NCBI GenBank assembly: GCA_938045565.1
Contig: CALIAZ010000033.1
Location: 1-20,743, forward strand
Direction of reading: 5' to 3'
Source of the DNA: an uncultured Atopobium sp.
GTDB lineage: Bacteria > Actinomycetota > Coriobacteriia > Coriobacteriales > Atopobiaceae
Length of the DNA: 20,743 bases
Part shown: positions 1 to 6,895 of the stretch, in pieces
How positions within the stretch are numbered: the stretch's first letter is position 1
How the letters are laid out: each line of letters starts with the position of its first letter
The notes under the pieces: generated by a model
The model's database searches: none
The model's input: only the letters and a program-made list of their open reading frames with translations
Told to the model about the DNA's origin: nothing
Made by a program: the position numbers and the translations under genes

Positions 1-430
1 TTTTGATTGTGGGAGTTGCAGCCTGAAGCTCAAGTGCCTTACTTAATGATTTAAGCGCGGAAGCATTTGAACCATCATTAGCGTCATCACCGTTGGTGCC
101 ATCGACCCAAAGCTCAGTTGAGGTGTCAGCGACACTTCTTCTTACACGGCGAGAAGATCTATCTGAAGGAGCAGTAGTCTGCTCAGAAGTCTGCTGGTTG
201 GAAGTAGCCTCTGCGTTAGTGGTGGTTTCAGCAGAGGTCTCTGCTGTTGTTTCAGCAGTTGAAGTTGTTGCATCGCTTGTTTGGGTTACTGCGACTTCTT
301 GTGTTTGAGCCACCTCTTGAGTGCTAGCAATTTCTGCTAACGCTGAAGAAGGGACCAAAGAGAGCGCAAGTACTAAAGACATAGCTGTCTTTGCCCCTTT
401 GCTTGCAAAGTTCTTGTCTTTTCTTTCCAT
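1..430 (-). CDS. Secreted surface protein, N-terminal part (runs off the window)
   Basis: Reading the reverse strand from ATG at 430 gives 143 codons open to the window edge, so the C-terminal part is missing. A good ribosome site (TTAGGAGTAGGT) sits just before the ATG. Residues 1-32 form a signal peptide: lysines and arginines, a hydrophobic core (MSLVLALSLV), then SALA before Glu33 as the probable cleavage site. Residues 33 to about 90 are a Thr/Ala/Glu/Ser-rich low-complexity stretch with TAETTAETSAETTTNAE-like repeats, as in cell-surface linkers. A basic patch RRVRRS follows, then WVDGTNGDDANDGSNASALK. That last pattern resembles the start of right-handed beta-helix repeats in surface adhesins and polysaccharide-active proteins. 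Probably a large surface adhesin or beta-helix protein; the exact role cannot be told from this fragment. Confidence 0.8.
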   Translation of the reverse strand, partial: MERKDKNFASKGAKTAMSLVLALSLVPSSALAEIASTQEVAQTQEVAVTQTSDATTSTAETTAETSAETTTNAEATSNQQTSEQTTAPSDRSSRRVRRSVADTSTELWVDGTNGDDANDGSNASALKSLSKALELQAATPTIK

Positions 431-966
431 ACCTACTCCTAACAAATAGTAAATACCCCAGCAAAATTTGCAATTAAATCTTGTGCTGAAAGTGATGAAT
501 CACGATAAGCACGATAGAGATAAATGACACATATTCAGAGCATTTTTCGTATAGAAAATTTTACATTATTTTGATAAAAATTATTTGCTCAATCAGCGAT
601 TTTTATAGTTTGAACACATTTCAAAAAACGTCTTCATTTCATGTTATATAAATAATTTAATCAAAATATTTGATGTAATTAAAAATGGCATTTAAAATGC
701 TCTATTTTTGACGATTTTCTCGACATTTGTTATAAACGTGCAACGGATAAAAATTTCAGTAGAAATGTATTAAATTTTGAGACAAATGTGAGTTATGCGG
801 AAACTGAATAGTAGAAGCTGGATAGTTAACAATTTCATGAAATTTGGAGTTCAAAATTTTCTAGCAAGAGAGACTTTGTACACTAAGAAAAGGACAGTTG
901 AGAGAATGTGTACTCCATGCAAATAATGCGTAAGAGATACTTTTTGATGTATTGAGTAGGAAAGCT
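431..966. other. AT-rich divergent intergenic region
   Basis: 536 bases between the surface protein and the HD-domain gene, markedly AT-rich. It holds no convincing ORF. Small repeats lie near the surface-protein side: a palindrome GTGAT-GA-ATCAC around 491-502, and a tandem CACGATA-AG-CACGATA directly after it. Both could be regulator sites for the surface protein, but this is weak. A candidate promoter for the HD gene is listed separately. The middle, about 560-840, shows only runs of A and T. Confidence 0.5.
898..927 (+). promoter_or_regulatory. Candidate promoter of the HD-domain gene
   Basis: TTGAGA (898-903), 18-nt spacer, AATAAT (922-927). This predicts a start site near 934 and a leader of about 33 nt before the ATG at 967. 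It was identified by eye in AT-rich DNA, so confidence is moderate at best. Confidence 0.4.
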
Positions 967-1611
967 ATGAATTCAAAAATTATTGATGATGTCTTGAACT
1001 TTGTAAAAGAGGTCTTCTCCACAGATTTTAGTGGCCACGATTACTTCCACACGTTGCGCGTGTGCAAAATGGCTGTAAGAATTGCGCAAGAGGAGGGAGC
1101 AAATAAAGAGATTGTTGCCCTTGCTGCGCTTTTGCACGATGTCGATGACATCAAGCTTTCTCCAGAGACGCATGAGCACAAAGATCGAGCCGTTGATTTT
1201 CTTCGTCAGCACAATGTTGAAAAGGATGTCATCCAGGCTATTTGCACTGCAATTGATGAGGTTTCTTTCTCGGGAACAGACTCGGTTGTTCCTTCAACGC
1301 TTGAGGGAATGTGCGTTCAAGATGCTGATCGCCTGGATGCGCTTGGCGCCGTTGGCATCGCACGAGCATTTGCTTATGGCGGAAGCCATGGTCGCGCAAT
1401 GTATGACCCAGATGAGCCACCTACCCTTAACATGAGTGGCGAGGAGTATTACTCACACAAATCAACGTCGCTCAACCACTTTTACGAGAAACTTTTTTTG
1501 CTGGCAGACATGATGAATACGCGCAGCGGCAAAGAGCTAGGAAAAGCTCGCGAGAAGTACATGCGTGAGTATGTTGATCAGTTCTTAGATGAGTGGAATG
1601 GTGAACGCTAA
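967..1611 (+). CDS. HD-domain phosphohydrolase (YpgQ/YedJ-like)
   Basis: A 214-residue protein of the HD superfamily, metal-dependent phosphohydrolases. Visible ligands: His24 and His28 in GHDYFHTLRV, the His57-Asp58 doublet in LLHDVDD, and Asp121 in QDADRLDALGAVGIARAF. The YpgQ/YedJ group is one-domain and about this length; Bacillus YpgQ is reported to hydrolyse dNTPs, so a nucleotide pyrophosphohydrolase role is possible here but inferred. An in-frame TTG at 952 would add five residues, but the AGTAGGA ribosome site lies inside that extension with good spacing to the ATG at 967, so the ATG was chosen. The downstream methyltransferase starts 101 nt later with its own ribosome site. No obvious partner gene. 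Confidence 0.85.
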   Translation: MNSKIIDDVLNFVKEVFSTDFSGHDYFHTLRVCKMAVRIAQEEGANKEIVALAALLHDVDDIKLSPETHEHKDRAVDFLRQHNVEKDVIQAICTAIDEVSFSGTDSVVPSTLEGMCVQDADRLDALGAVGIARAFAYGGSHGRAMYDPDEPPTLNMSGEEYYSHKSTSLNHFYEKLFLLADMMNTRSGKELGKAREKYMREYVDQFLDEWNGER

Positions 1612-1712
1612 GATATAGTTTTTAGCTATATGAATTAGTTAAGTATTTGTATTTCACAAGTAAAGTTCTGATTGTCATACTTGATTTTTGTAAGTAGTTC
1701 TAAGGGGTCATT

Positions 1713-2840
1713 ATGGCAATCGAAAATGATAAAACTACTCCACATCGCTTTGATGTTGTTGGTAGCTTTCTCCGTCCAGAAAATCTTAAGCAGGCTCGTA
1801 TTCAGTTTGAAAAAGGTCAGATTGATGCGCAAGAGCTCAAGCAAGTAGAGGACAAAGCTATTACAGAGCTTATCCAAAAGGAGAAGCAGGCAGGCCTTAA
1901 AGTCATTACTGATGGTGAGTTTAGGCGTGCAACATGGCACCTTGATTTTATGTGGGCGTTCGAAGGTATTGGCCATGCGCCAACTAACACCGGACTTCCT
2001 TTCCACGATGAGACTGCAAAGATTGATGACACCTTCCTTGTAGGAAAAGTGGAGCTCACCAAAGAGCATCCCTTTATAGAGCACTTCCGCTTTGTTCAGC
2101 AGTTTGAGGACGAGACGACCGTTGCCAAGCTCACTATTCCTGCACCTGCACAGTTCATTGAGCAGTTCATTATGCCTATGAACCGCGAGCAGACCGACAA
2201 GTACTATACCAATGACCAGGAACTTCTTGAAGATATTGTTGCTGGCTACGGTGCGTTTATTAAGCAGGCATATTCAGCAGGCTGTTGTAATCTTCAGCTT
2301 GATGACTGCTCATGGGGCGTGCTGGTTGACCCACATGCAGAGCTTTTCTTTGGCACTGACCAGGAGGGTCTTAAGAAGATCAAGGCACTACTCTTGGAGA
2401 TTAATAACCGCGTTCTTGATGCTGCTCCAGCTGACCTAACTATTAACACGCACGTTTGCCGTGGTAACTTCCACAGCACTTGGGCCTGCGAGGGTGGCTA
2501 TGACGATGTAGCCGATGCTCTGCTTGCTCAAGAGCATGTAAACGCGTTCTTCTTAGAATTTGATGATTATCGCTCCGGCGGCTTTGAGCCCCTGGCTTCT
2601 GTTCCAGCTGGTAAAAAGGTTGTGCTTGGTCTGATCACCACCAAGCACGCCCAGCTGGAAGAGAAAGCCAAGGTTATTGAGCGTATTCATGAGGCAGCTC
2701 AGTACGTACCTCTGGAGAACCTCTGCCTTTCTCCCCAGTGCGGCTTTGCAAGCTGCGAGATTGGTAACAAGCTCACCGAAGATGAGCAGTGGGCAAAGAT
2801 TGCGCTTGTGAAAGAAATTGCTGAAGAGGTTTGGGGCTAA
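1713..2840 (+). CDS. Cobalamin-independent methionine synthase-like protein (MetE C-terminal/YxjG type)
   Basis: A 375-residue protein equivalent to the catalytic C-terminal barrel of MetE, as in the Bacillus YxjG/YxjH family. Those enzymes transfer a methyl group to homocysteine or a related thiol in methionine formation or salvage. Zinc ligands expected for the family are visible: His247 and Cys249 (NTHVCRGN), Glu282 (FFLEFDD) and Cys343 (SPQCGFAS). The N-terminal VGSFLRP and ITDGEFRR motifs and QLDDCSWG (about 195-202) are also family marks. It lacks the N-terminal MetE half, so the methyl donor may be a protein or simple folate rather than polyglutamyl folate; this is inference. AAGGGG lies six bases before the ATG. 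No S-box, T-box or cobalamin riboswitch was recognised in the 101-nt leader. Confidence 0.88.
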   Translation: MAIENDKTTPHRFDVVGSFLRPENLKQARIQFEKGQIDAQELKQVEDKAITELIQKEKQAGLKVITDGEFRRATWHLDFMWAFEGIGHAPTNTGLPFHDETAKIDDTFLVGKVELTKEHPFIEHFRFVQQFEDETTVAKLTIPAPAQFIEQFIMPMNREQTDKYYTNDQELLEDIVAGYGAFIKQAYSAGCCNLQLDDCSWGVLVDPHAELFFGTDQEGLKKIKALLLEINNRVLDAAPADLTINTHVCRGNFHSTWACEGGYDDVADALLAQEHVNAFFLEFDDYRSGGFEPLASVPAGKKVVLGLITTKHAQLEEKAKVIERIHEAAQYVPLENLCLSPQCGFASCEIGNKLTEDEQWAKIALVKEIAEEVWG

Positions 2841-2880
2841 ACATCAGCTGGTTTGCGGTTTGTTTGCGACTCCCATGCCG

Positions 2881-2908
2881 TTTACCGAAGGGTTTCTGAC
2901 CATATGTT
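2881..2908 (+). promoter_or_regulatory. Candidate promoter of the WYL regulator gene
   Basis: TTTACC (2881-2886), 16-nt spacer, TATGTT (2903-2908). The predicted start site falls just before the palindrome at 2921-2938. A promoter must lie upstream of or over that hairpin, because only about 25 nt separate the hairpin's T run from the gene's ATG. Both boxes are weak matches. Confidence 0.3.
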
Positions 2909-2916
2909 CTTCTCGA

Positions 2917-2949
2917 CTCCTGTCCACTAAAATGGACAGGAGGTTTTTT
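2917..2949 (+). terminator. Rho-independent terminator of the methyltransferase gene, or attenuator/operator of the WYL gene
   Basis: A perfect 10-bp stem, CTCCTGTCCA / TGGACAGGAG with loop CTAAAA, followed by G and six T. It ends about 25 nt before the WYL-regulator ATG. Its inner 18 nt (2921-2938) match a second palindrome at 4384-4401, so it may be bifunctional. Confidence 0.85.
2921..2938. promoter_or_regulatory. Palindrome TGTCCA-N6-TGGACA, copy 1 (candidate WYL-regulator operator)
   Basis: TGTCCA, six bases, TGGACA. It lies between a candidate promoter and the WYL regulator ATG, the expected place for an autoregulatory operator. The same 12 specified bases with the same spacing recur at 4384-4401. 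The complication is that this copy is also inside a terminator stem. Confidence 0.45.
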
Positions 2950-2974
2950 ATTGGAGCTAGACTTCGGAGGCAGT

Positions 2975-3967
2975 ATGCCAAGCGAGAAGACCCGCTGCTT
3001 GCACCTCGTAAAAATTTTCGAGGAAGAAACTGATGACGATCATGGTCTGAGCACGCCTCAGCTTATTGAAAAGCTCGCAGAGCGTGGGCTAAGCGTGGAA
3101 CGTAAAACACTTTACGACGACATTAAATCGCTGCAGAATTTTGGCTACGACATCCAGTCTTATCAGCGCCATCCTGTTGAGTATGGTCTGGCAACGAGGA
3201 AGTTTCAGGCTGAAGAGCTCATGTTGATGGCAGATGCTGTGCAGTCGTCAAAGTTTTTGACAGAGCGCAAAGCAAATAACCTGGTGAGTCTTATCGGTGA
3301 GCTGGGTGGGAAGTCTACCTCTGATACGCTGAAGAAGCGCATCCATGTTGAGGGTCGTATTAAGTCGCAAAACGAGTCTGTGTTTTATGCACTCAATGCT
3401 ATTCAGACGGCACTTTTGCAGAAGAAAAAGGTCTCGTTTAAGTACCGCAAAAAGGGCTTTAAAGATAAGGTTATTGAAGAGCTTCCTGCAAGAGAAGAAA
3501 CGCCTGTTCAACTTACGTATATTGACGATTTCTACTATCTTATTGTGTGGAACGATAAGCATCAAAACTTTGTCAATTATCGCGTGGACCGCATGTTTAG
3601 ACTTGAGGTCTCTGATGCTGACGCCACGGTTAACGAGCAGATTAAGCAGTTTGATATAGACAAGTATCAAGAGCGCGTTTTTGGCATGTACTCGGGCGAG
3701 GTTGTTGAAGTCACGCTTCGTGTCAATGAGCGCGTAATGTGCTCGGTGTACGACCGCTTTGGCAAGAACATCATATTGAACAATCCAAGTGCTGATGGAA
3801 CTACAGCTGACGTGCATGTTTCTGTCATGGAAGCTCCAACGTTTTATGGTTGGCTTGCAACATTTGGAACAGATATAGAACTGGTAGCTCCAAAGAAGAC
3901 CAGGCAGAAATATCAAGAGTACTTGAGTGGAATTCTTCAGAGCTACCAATCAGAGAAAGAGGATTAG
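2975..3967 (+). CDS. WYL-domain transcriptional regulator (HTH-WYL-WCX)
   Basis: A 330-residue predicted cytoplasmic DNA-binding protein. Residues about 5-60 form a winged helix-turn-helix (TPQLIEKLAERGLSVERKTL). Residues about 135-215 are the WYL ligand-sensing domain (VSFKYRKKG, then YIDDFYYLIVWNDKHQ, then NYRVDRMFRLEV). The C-terminal part, about 230-330, fits the WCX extension. WYL proteins sense nucleic acid or nucleotide ligands in phage defence and DNA-damage responses, for example BrxR, CapW and PafBC. No defence genes are seen here, so such a role is not shown. The track-longest start is TTG at 2951, but GGAGG lies four bases before ATG 2975, which is preferred. It is convergent with the HIRAN gene downstream. 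Matching palindromes before this gene and in the HIRAN-GNAT gap suggest self-regulation and control of those genes. Confidence 0.88.
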   Translation: MPSEKTRCLHLVKIFEEETDDDHGLSTPQLIEKLAERGLSVERKTLYDDIKSLQNFGYDIQSYQRHPVEYGLATRKFQAEELMLMADAVQSSKFLTERKANNLVSLIGELGGKSTSDTLKKRIHVEGRIKSQNESVFYALNAIQTALLQKKKVSFKYRKKGFKDKVIEELPAREETPVQLTYIDDFYYLIVWNDKHQNFVNYRVDRMFRLEVSDADATVNEQIKQFDIDKYQERVFGMYSGEVVEVTLRVNERVMCSVYDRFGKNIILNNPSADGTTADVHVSVMEAPTFYGWLATFGTDIELVAPKKTRQKYQEYLSGILQSYQSEKED

Positions 3968-4005
3968 CTAAACCAGGTCAAAACAAGTAGTCTTTCTCGC
4001 ACCAA

Positions 4006-4329
4006 TTAACGAGCATCAATGACGTAAAGACCTGCTTTAACAAGAAGATGACCATGGTGATCGCTGAGCTGCGTGATCTTGCAAGTAACAATGTTTTGAT
4101 GTCCGTAGAAGAGCAAAGTACTCCAGAGAGAATTGCTTTCTCTAGGAACAAAGCCCAGCTTGTGGTCATTAGAGTACAGAGCAAGAGCCTCTGGATCGTA
4201 AGGGTTATCACGTTCAGGAACAATGGTTAGATCTGAGCCAAGTTTGAGCTGGTCAAAGACAAGAGGAGCGTCGTAGTAGGGAAGACCGGAAACAACGAAG
4301 GAATCAACAAGCTTTGTAGGACTGTACAT
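4006..4329 (-). CDS. Stand-alone HIRAN-domain protein
   Basis: A 107-residue protein that is almost entirely one HIRAN domain. Visible marks: VSGLPYYDAP (about 13-22), LKLGSDLTIVPERDNPYDPE (28-47) and LGFVPR (58-63). HIRAN domains bind DNA, in HLTF at 3'-OH single-strand ends, and are often fused to SNF2 helicases or nucleases. Here the domain is alone, as in a number of bacteria where its role is unknown. AAGGAGG lies six bases before the ATG. The gene is transcribed toward the WYL regulator and divergently from the GNAT gene. Their 135-nt gap contains the TGTCCA-N6-TGGACA palindrome, so shared control is plausible. No signal peptide or membrane segment. Confidence 0.85.
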   Translation of the reverse strand: MYSPTKLVDSFVVSGLPYYDAPLVFDQLKLGSDLTIVPERDNPYDPEALALYSNDHKLGFVPRESNSLWSTLLFYGHQNIVTCKITQLSDHHGHLLVKAGLYVIDAR

Positions 4330-4349
4330 AAGAGCCTCCTTAGAAGATG

Positions 4350-4378
4350 TTGAGAATAGAATATGGATTTGTTAAAGA
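4350..4378 (+). promoter_or_regulatory. Candidate promoter of the GNAT gene
   Basis: TTGAGA (4350-4355), 17-nt spacer, TAAAGA (4373-4378). The predicted start site would fall inside the palindrome at 4384-4401, so a bound protein there would block transcription. The -10 box is a poor match. Confidence 0.3.
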
Positions 4379-4383
4379 ATGAG

Positions 4384-4401
4384 TGTCCAACAGATTGGAC
4401 A
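4384..4401. promoter_or_regulatory. Palindrome TGTCCA-N6-TGGACA, copy 2 (candidate operator)
   Basis: TGTCCA, six bases, TGGACA; here the arms extend one base inward (TGTCCAA / TTGGACA). It is in the HIRAN-GNAT divergent gap. No T run follows, so it is not a terminator, and it matches copy 1 in front of the WYL regulator at all 12 arm positions. Confidence 0.5.
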
Positions 4402-4464
4402 GTAAAAATAGCTGAAAGACAAAACAGTAAGAGACAGAGACAAAGAGTTTCAAAAGGAGTTTGG

Positions 4465-5013
4465 ATGATTACCACTAAGAGATTGTTTCTTATTCCATGG
4501 CATGCATCTGACGCGGATGAGCTTTATGAACTAGCAAAAGATCCAGAGATCGGACCACTTTGTGGCTGGGAACCGCACAAGACTCTGGAAGATTCCAAGC
4601 AGGTTCTTGCAAATGTATTGTCCGAGAAGTTCTGTTATGCCGTAAAGGATATGAAGACTGGTCATGTAATTGGCTCGATGTCATTGGACTTTAAAGAAAT
4701 TCCTGATCCAAAAGATTCCTCAAAGCAGTTGCATCAGGCAGAAATTGGCTATTGGATTGGTCGTCCTTATTGGGGAAAAGGGTTGGCGCCTGAAGGCGCT
4801 CAAGCTCTTACTACCTATGCATTTGAAGAGCATGGCGTTGACCAGGTGATTATTAGATATCTTGAGCGTAATAAGAGGTCTGCTTCAGTGGCTCAAAAGT
4901 GTGGCTTCACAGAAGCAGAAATCTTTACAGACTTGAATAAATATACAGGCAAAGAAGAGCAGTTTGGTATCTCAGTACTCACAAAAGAGGACTGGGAATG
5001 TGTTCAAAAATAG
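4465..5013 (+). CDS. GNAT-family N-acetyltransferase (RimJ/RimL type)
   Basis: A 182-residue acetyltransferase that would move acetyl from acetyl-CoA to an amine; the substrate is not known. The opening TTKRLFLIPWHASDADELYE is the RimJ/RimL-like beginning. The acetyl-CoA loop is RPYWGKGLAPEGA (100-112). NKRSASVAQKCGF (136-148) is the typical closing Asn-Ser-Lys-Cys-Gly-Phe pattern. A longer in-frame ATG exists at 4363, but it would translate the palindrome, and AAGGAG lies five bases before ATG 4465, so the shorter start was chosen. The gene is divergent from HIRAN. A stem-loop overlaps its stop codon. Confidence 0.87.
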   Translation: MITTKRLFLIPWHASDADELYELAKDPEIGPLCGWEPHKTLEDSKQVLANVLSEKFCYAVKDMKTGHVIGSMSLDFKEIPDPKDSSKQLHQAEIGYWIGRPYWGKGLAPEGAQALTTYAFEEHGVDQVIIRYLERNKRSASVAQKCGFTEAEIFTDLNKYTGKEEQFGISVLTKEDWECVQK

Positions 5014-5034
5014 CAGTTCTTCTTGCTATTTTGT
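5007..5034 (+). terminator. Probable terminator of the GNAT gene
   Basis: AAAATAGCA / TGCTATTTT, a 9-bp stem with an 8-nt loop that overlaps the TAG stop codon. The T run is short and followed by GTGTGTTG, so termination may be partial. Confidence 0.5.
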
Positions 5035-5049
5035 GTGTTGATTTTAAAT

Positions 5050-5078
5050 GTTGCATAGGGCAAACTCATATATGCAAC
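5050..5078. promoter_or_regulatory. Inverted repeat upstream of the cydD-like operon
   Basis: GTTGCATA (5050-5057), 13 bases, TATGCAAC (5071-5078), about 80 nt before the first gene of the operon. It could be an operator for a dimeric regulator or a leader hairpin. No confident promoter could be placed around it. Confidence 0.35.
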
Positions 5079-5158
5079 GACAAAACTACATGTAAAGTAA
5101 TTAAAACAGTTATTTGATCAAAGATTCTGCTTGTAAGAAGAGCGAGAGAAGTTTTTAT

Positions 5159-6895
5159 ATGATGATTAACAAACGCCTCATTGCCCTTATTGAGGAGAGT
5201 AAAAAATACATTGGTTTGACCGTGCTTTACCAGTGGATTGCGCTTCTCGCCAATATCGTATTTATGTATTCTCTGGCAAGAATGATACAAGCCCTATTCA
5301 TGGATTATTTTGTCTTTGAAGAGCAGCTGGTATTTATTGCACTCTGCCTTATTGCTATTGTGATTAGGTATTTCTGTAAACTAGCTCAGCACAAGACAAG
5401 CTTTTACGCAGCTAAGAGGGTTAAAAAGACCCTTCGTGAGAAAATCTATCAGAAGCTTTTAGAGTTTGGCCCCTCGTATAAAAATTCGTATGCAACCAGC
5501 GAGATTGTTCAGCTGGCAGTTGAAGGTGTTGACCAGCTGGAAACCTATTTTGCGCAGTATCTGCCACAATTTTTCTACGCAGTTTTGGCTCCGCTCACGC
5601 TTTTTCTTGTTTTGCTTCTTATTAGTCCGGTAGTTGGCATTGTTTTGCTGGTATTTGTTCCGCTCATCCCAATGACCATCGTTCTTATCCAGAAGTTTGC
5701 AAAGAAGCTTTTGTCTAAGTATTGGGGCCAGTATACGCAGCTTGGCGATACGTTTTTGGAGAACCTGCAGGGTCTGACCACAGCAAAGATTTACAAGGCT
5801 GACGATTTCAAACATAAGCAGATGAACGAGGAAGCCGAGCACTTCAGGCGTATTACCATGAAGGTTCTAACCATGCAGCTCAACTCCATCACCGTGATGG
5901 ATGTGGTTGCATTTGGTGGAAGCGCGCTTGGTACGATCCTTGCAATTCAGCAGGTAAATGACCAGCTCCTCTTTATGTGGGAGGGCGTTTTTGTCATTTT
6001 GATTTCGGCTGAGTTTTTCTTGCCTATGCGTCTTTTGGGCAGCTATTTTCATATTGCTATGAACGGCATGGCAGCAGCGGACAAAATCTTTGACCTGCTT
6101 GATATGCCTGTTCGAGAGCAGGGTACCAAGACCGTTCCAGCTTCTAGCGATGTGTCACTGCGCAACGTTTCTTTCTCTTACGATGGCGAGAAACCCGTCT
6201 TGGTGAATGTTTCTTTTGGAATATGCGCCAATTCTTTGAACGCCCTGGTAGGAGAGTCAGGCTGTGGAAAATCAACTATTGCGGCACTTCTGACGGGAAA
6301 ACTCCGCTCGTATTCTGGCGATGTTCTGTTTGGAAATACCAGTTTGTCAGACATTTCTGACCAGAATTTGCTTCAAAGTGTTACGTATATTGGTCATCAA
6401 GCACATCTCTTTATGGGAAGCGTTCGCTCCAACCTTGCCATAGGTAACCCAGAGGCAACTGAGAAGCAGCTCTGGCACGCCCTTGAGAAGGTCAATCTTG
6501 CTGAGTTTGTAAAGTCTTTGGGTGGACTTGACGCGCCAGTTGCCGAGAAGGGCTCTAACTTGTCGGGTGGTCAGCGCCAGAGGTTAGCACTGGCTAGAGC
6601 TCTGCTTCATAATAGCCAGATGTACATCTTTGATGAAGCTACTTCAAATATTGATGTTGAGAGTGAAGACGTTATTATGCAGCAGGTTCACCAGCTTGCT
6701 CAGACAAAGATGGTGCTGGTAATTTCTCACCGCTTAGTAAACGTTAAAAACGCCAATCAGATTGTTGTTATGAAACATGGTCGTGTTGTTGGAAGCGGTA
6801 CGCACCAAGAGTTGCTTGCAACAAATGACGAGTACAAACGAATGACGCAGGCCCAGACTGAGCTTGAGAATTATGTGAAAGAAGTTGAGGCGTAA
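5159..6895 (+). CDS. cydD: CydD-like ABC transporter, fused permease and ATPase
   Basis: A 578-residue half-transporter. The first 310 residues carry about six membrane helices, and the CydD-like loop LAVEGVDQLETYFAQYLPQ (119-137) followed by YWGQYTQLGDTFLENLQGL. The ATPase domain follows: Walker A GESGCGKST (365-373), signature LSGGQRQR (468-475), Walker B MYIFDEA (488-494), H-loop His524. E. coli CydDC is needed for cytochrome bd maturation and has been assigned thiol export and, more recently, haem transport. The substrate here is unknown, and no cydAB lies in the window. The in-frame TTG at 5114 lacks a ribosome site; ATG 5159, with GAGAGAAG upstream, is preferred but weak. The stop codon overlaps the next start by one base. 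At the Q-loop, His413 stands where Gln is usual. Could also be a related heterodimeric exporter. Confidence 0.8.
   Translation: MMINKRLIALIEESKKYIGLTVLYQWIALLANIVFMYSLARMIQALFMDYFVFEEQLVFIALCLIAIVIRYFCKLAQHKTSFYAAKRVKKTLREKIYQKLLEFGPSYKNSYATSEIVQLAVEGVDQLETYFAQYLPQFFYAVLAPLTLFLVLLLISPVVGIVLLVFVPLIPMTIVLIQKFAKKLLSKYWGQYTQLGDTFLENLQGLTTAKIYKADDFKHKQMNEEAEHFRRITMKVLTMQLNSITVMDVVAFGGSALGTILAIQQVNDQLLFMWEGVFVILISAEFFLPMRLLGSYFHIAMNGMAAADKIFDLLDMPVREQGTKTVPASSDVSLRNVSFSYDGEKPVLVNVSFGICANSLNALVGESGCGKSTIAALLTGKLRSYSGDVLFGNTSLSDISDQNLLQSVTYIGHQAHLFMGSVRSNLAIGNPEATEKQLWHALEKVNLAEFVKSLGGLDAPVAEKGSNLSGGQRQRLALARALLHNSQMYIFDEATSNIDVESEDVIMQQVHQLAQTKMVLVISHRLVNVKNANQIVVMKHGRVVGSGTHQELLATNDEYKRMTQAQTELENYVKEVEA

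Noticed and set aside
93..308. Forward ORF of 71 codons rich in Val/Ser/Ala
   Set aside because: It is the reverse complement of the repeated Thr/Ala/Glu linker of the surface protein.
461..485. TTGCAA-N16-TACTAT as a promoter of the surface protein gene
   Set aside because: It would leave fewer than 10 bases of leader before the ATG, too short for the ribosome site.
1613..1631. Hairpin ATATAG...CTATAT as a terminator of the HD gene
   Set aside because: Only a 6-bp A/T-rich stem with no T run; too weak to claim.
3248..3949. 233-codon reverse ORF opposite the WYL gene
   Set aside because: Antisense shadow of a well-recognised gene, without a ribosome site.
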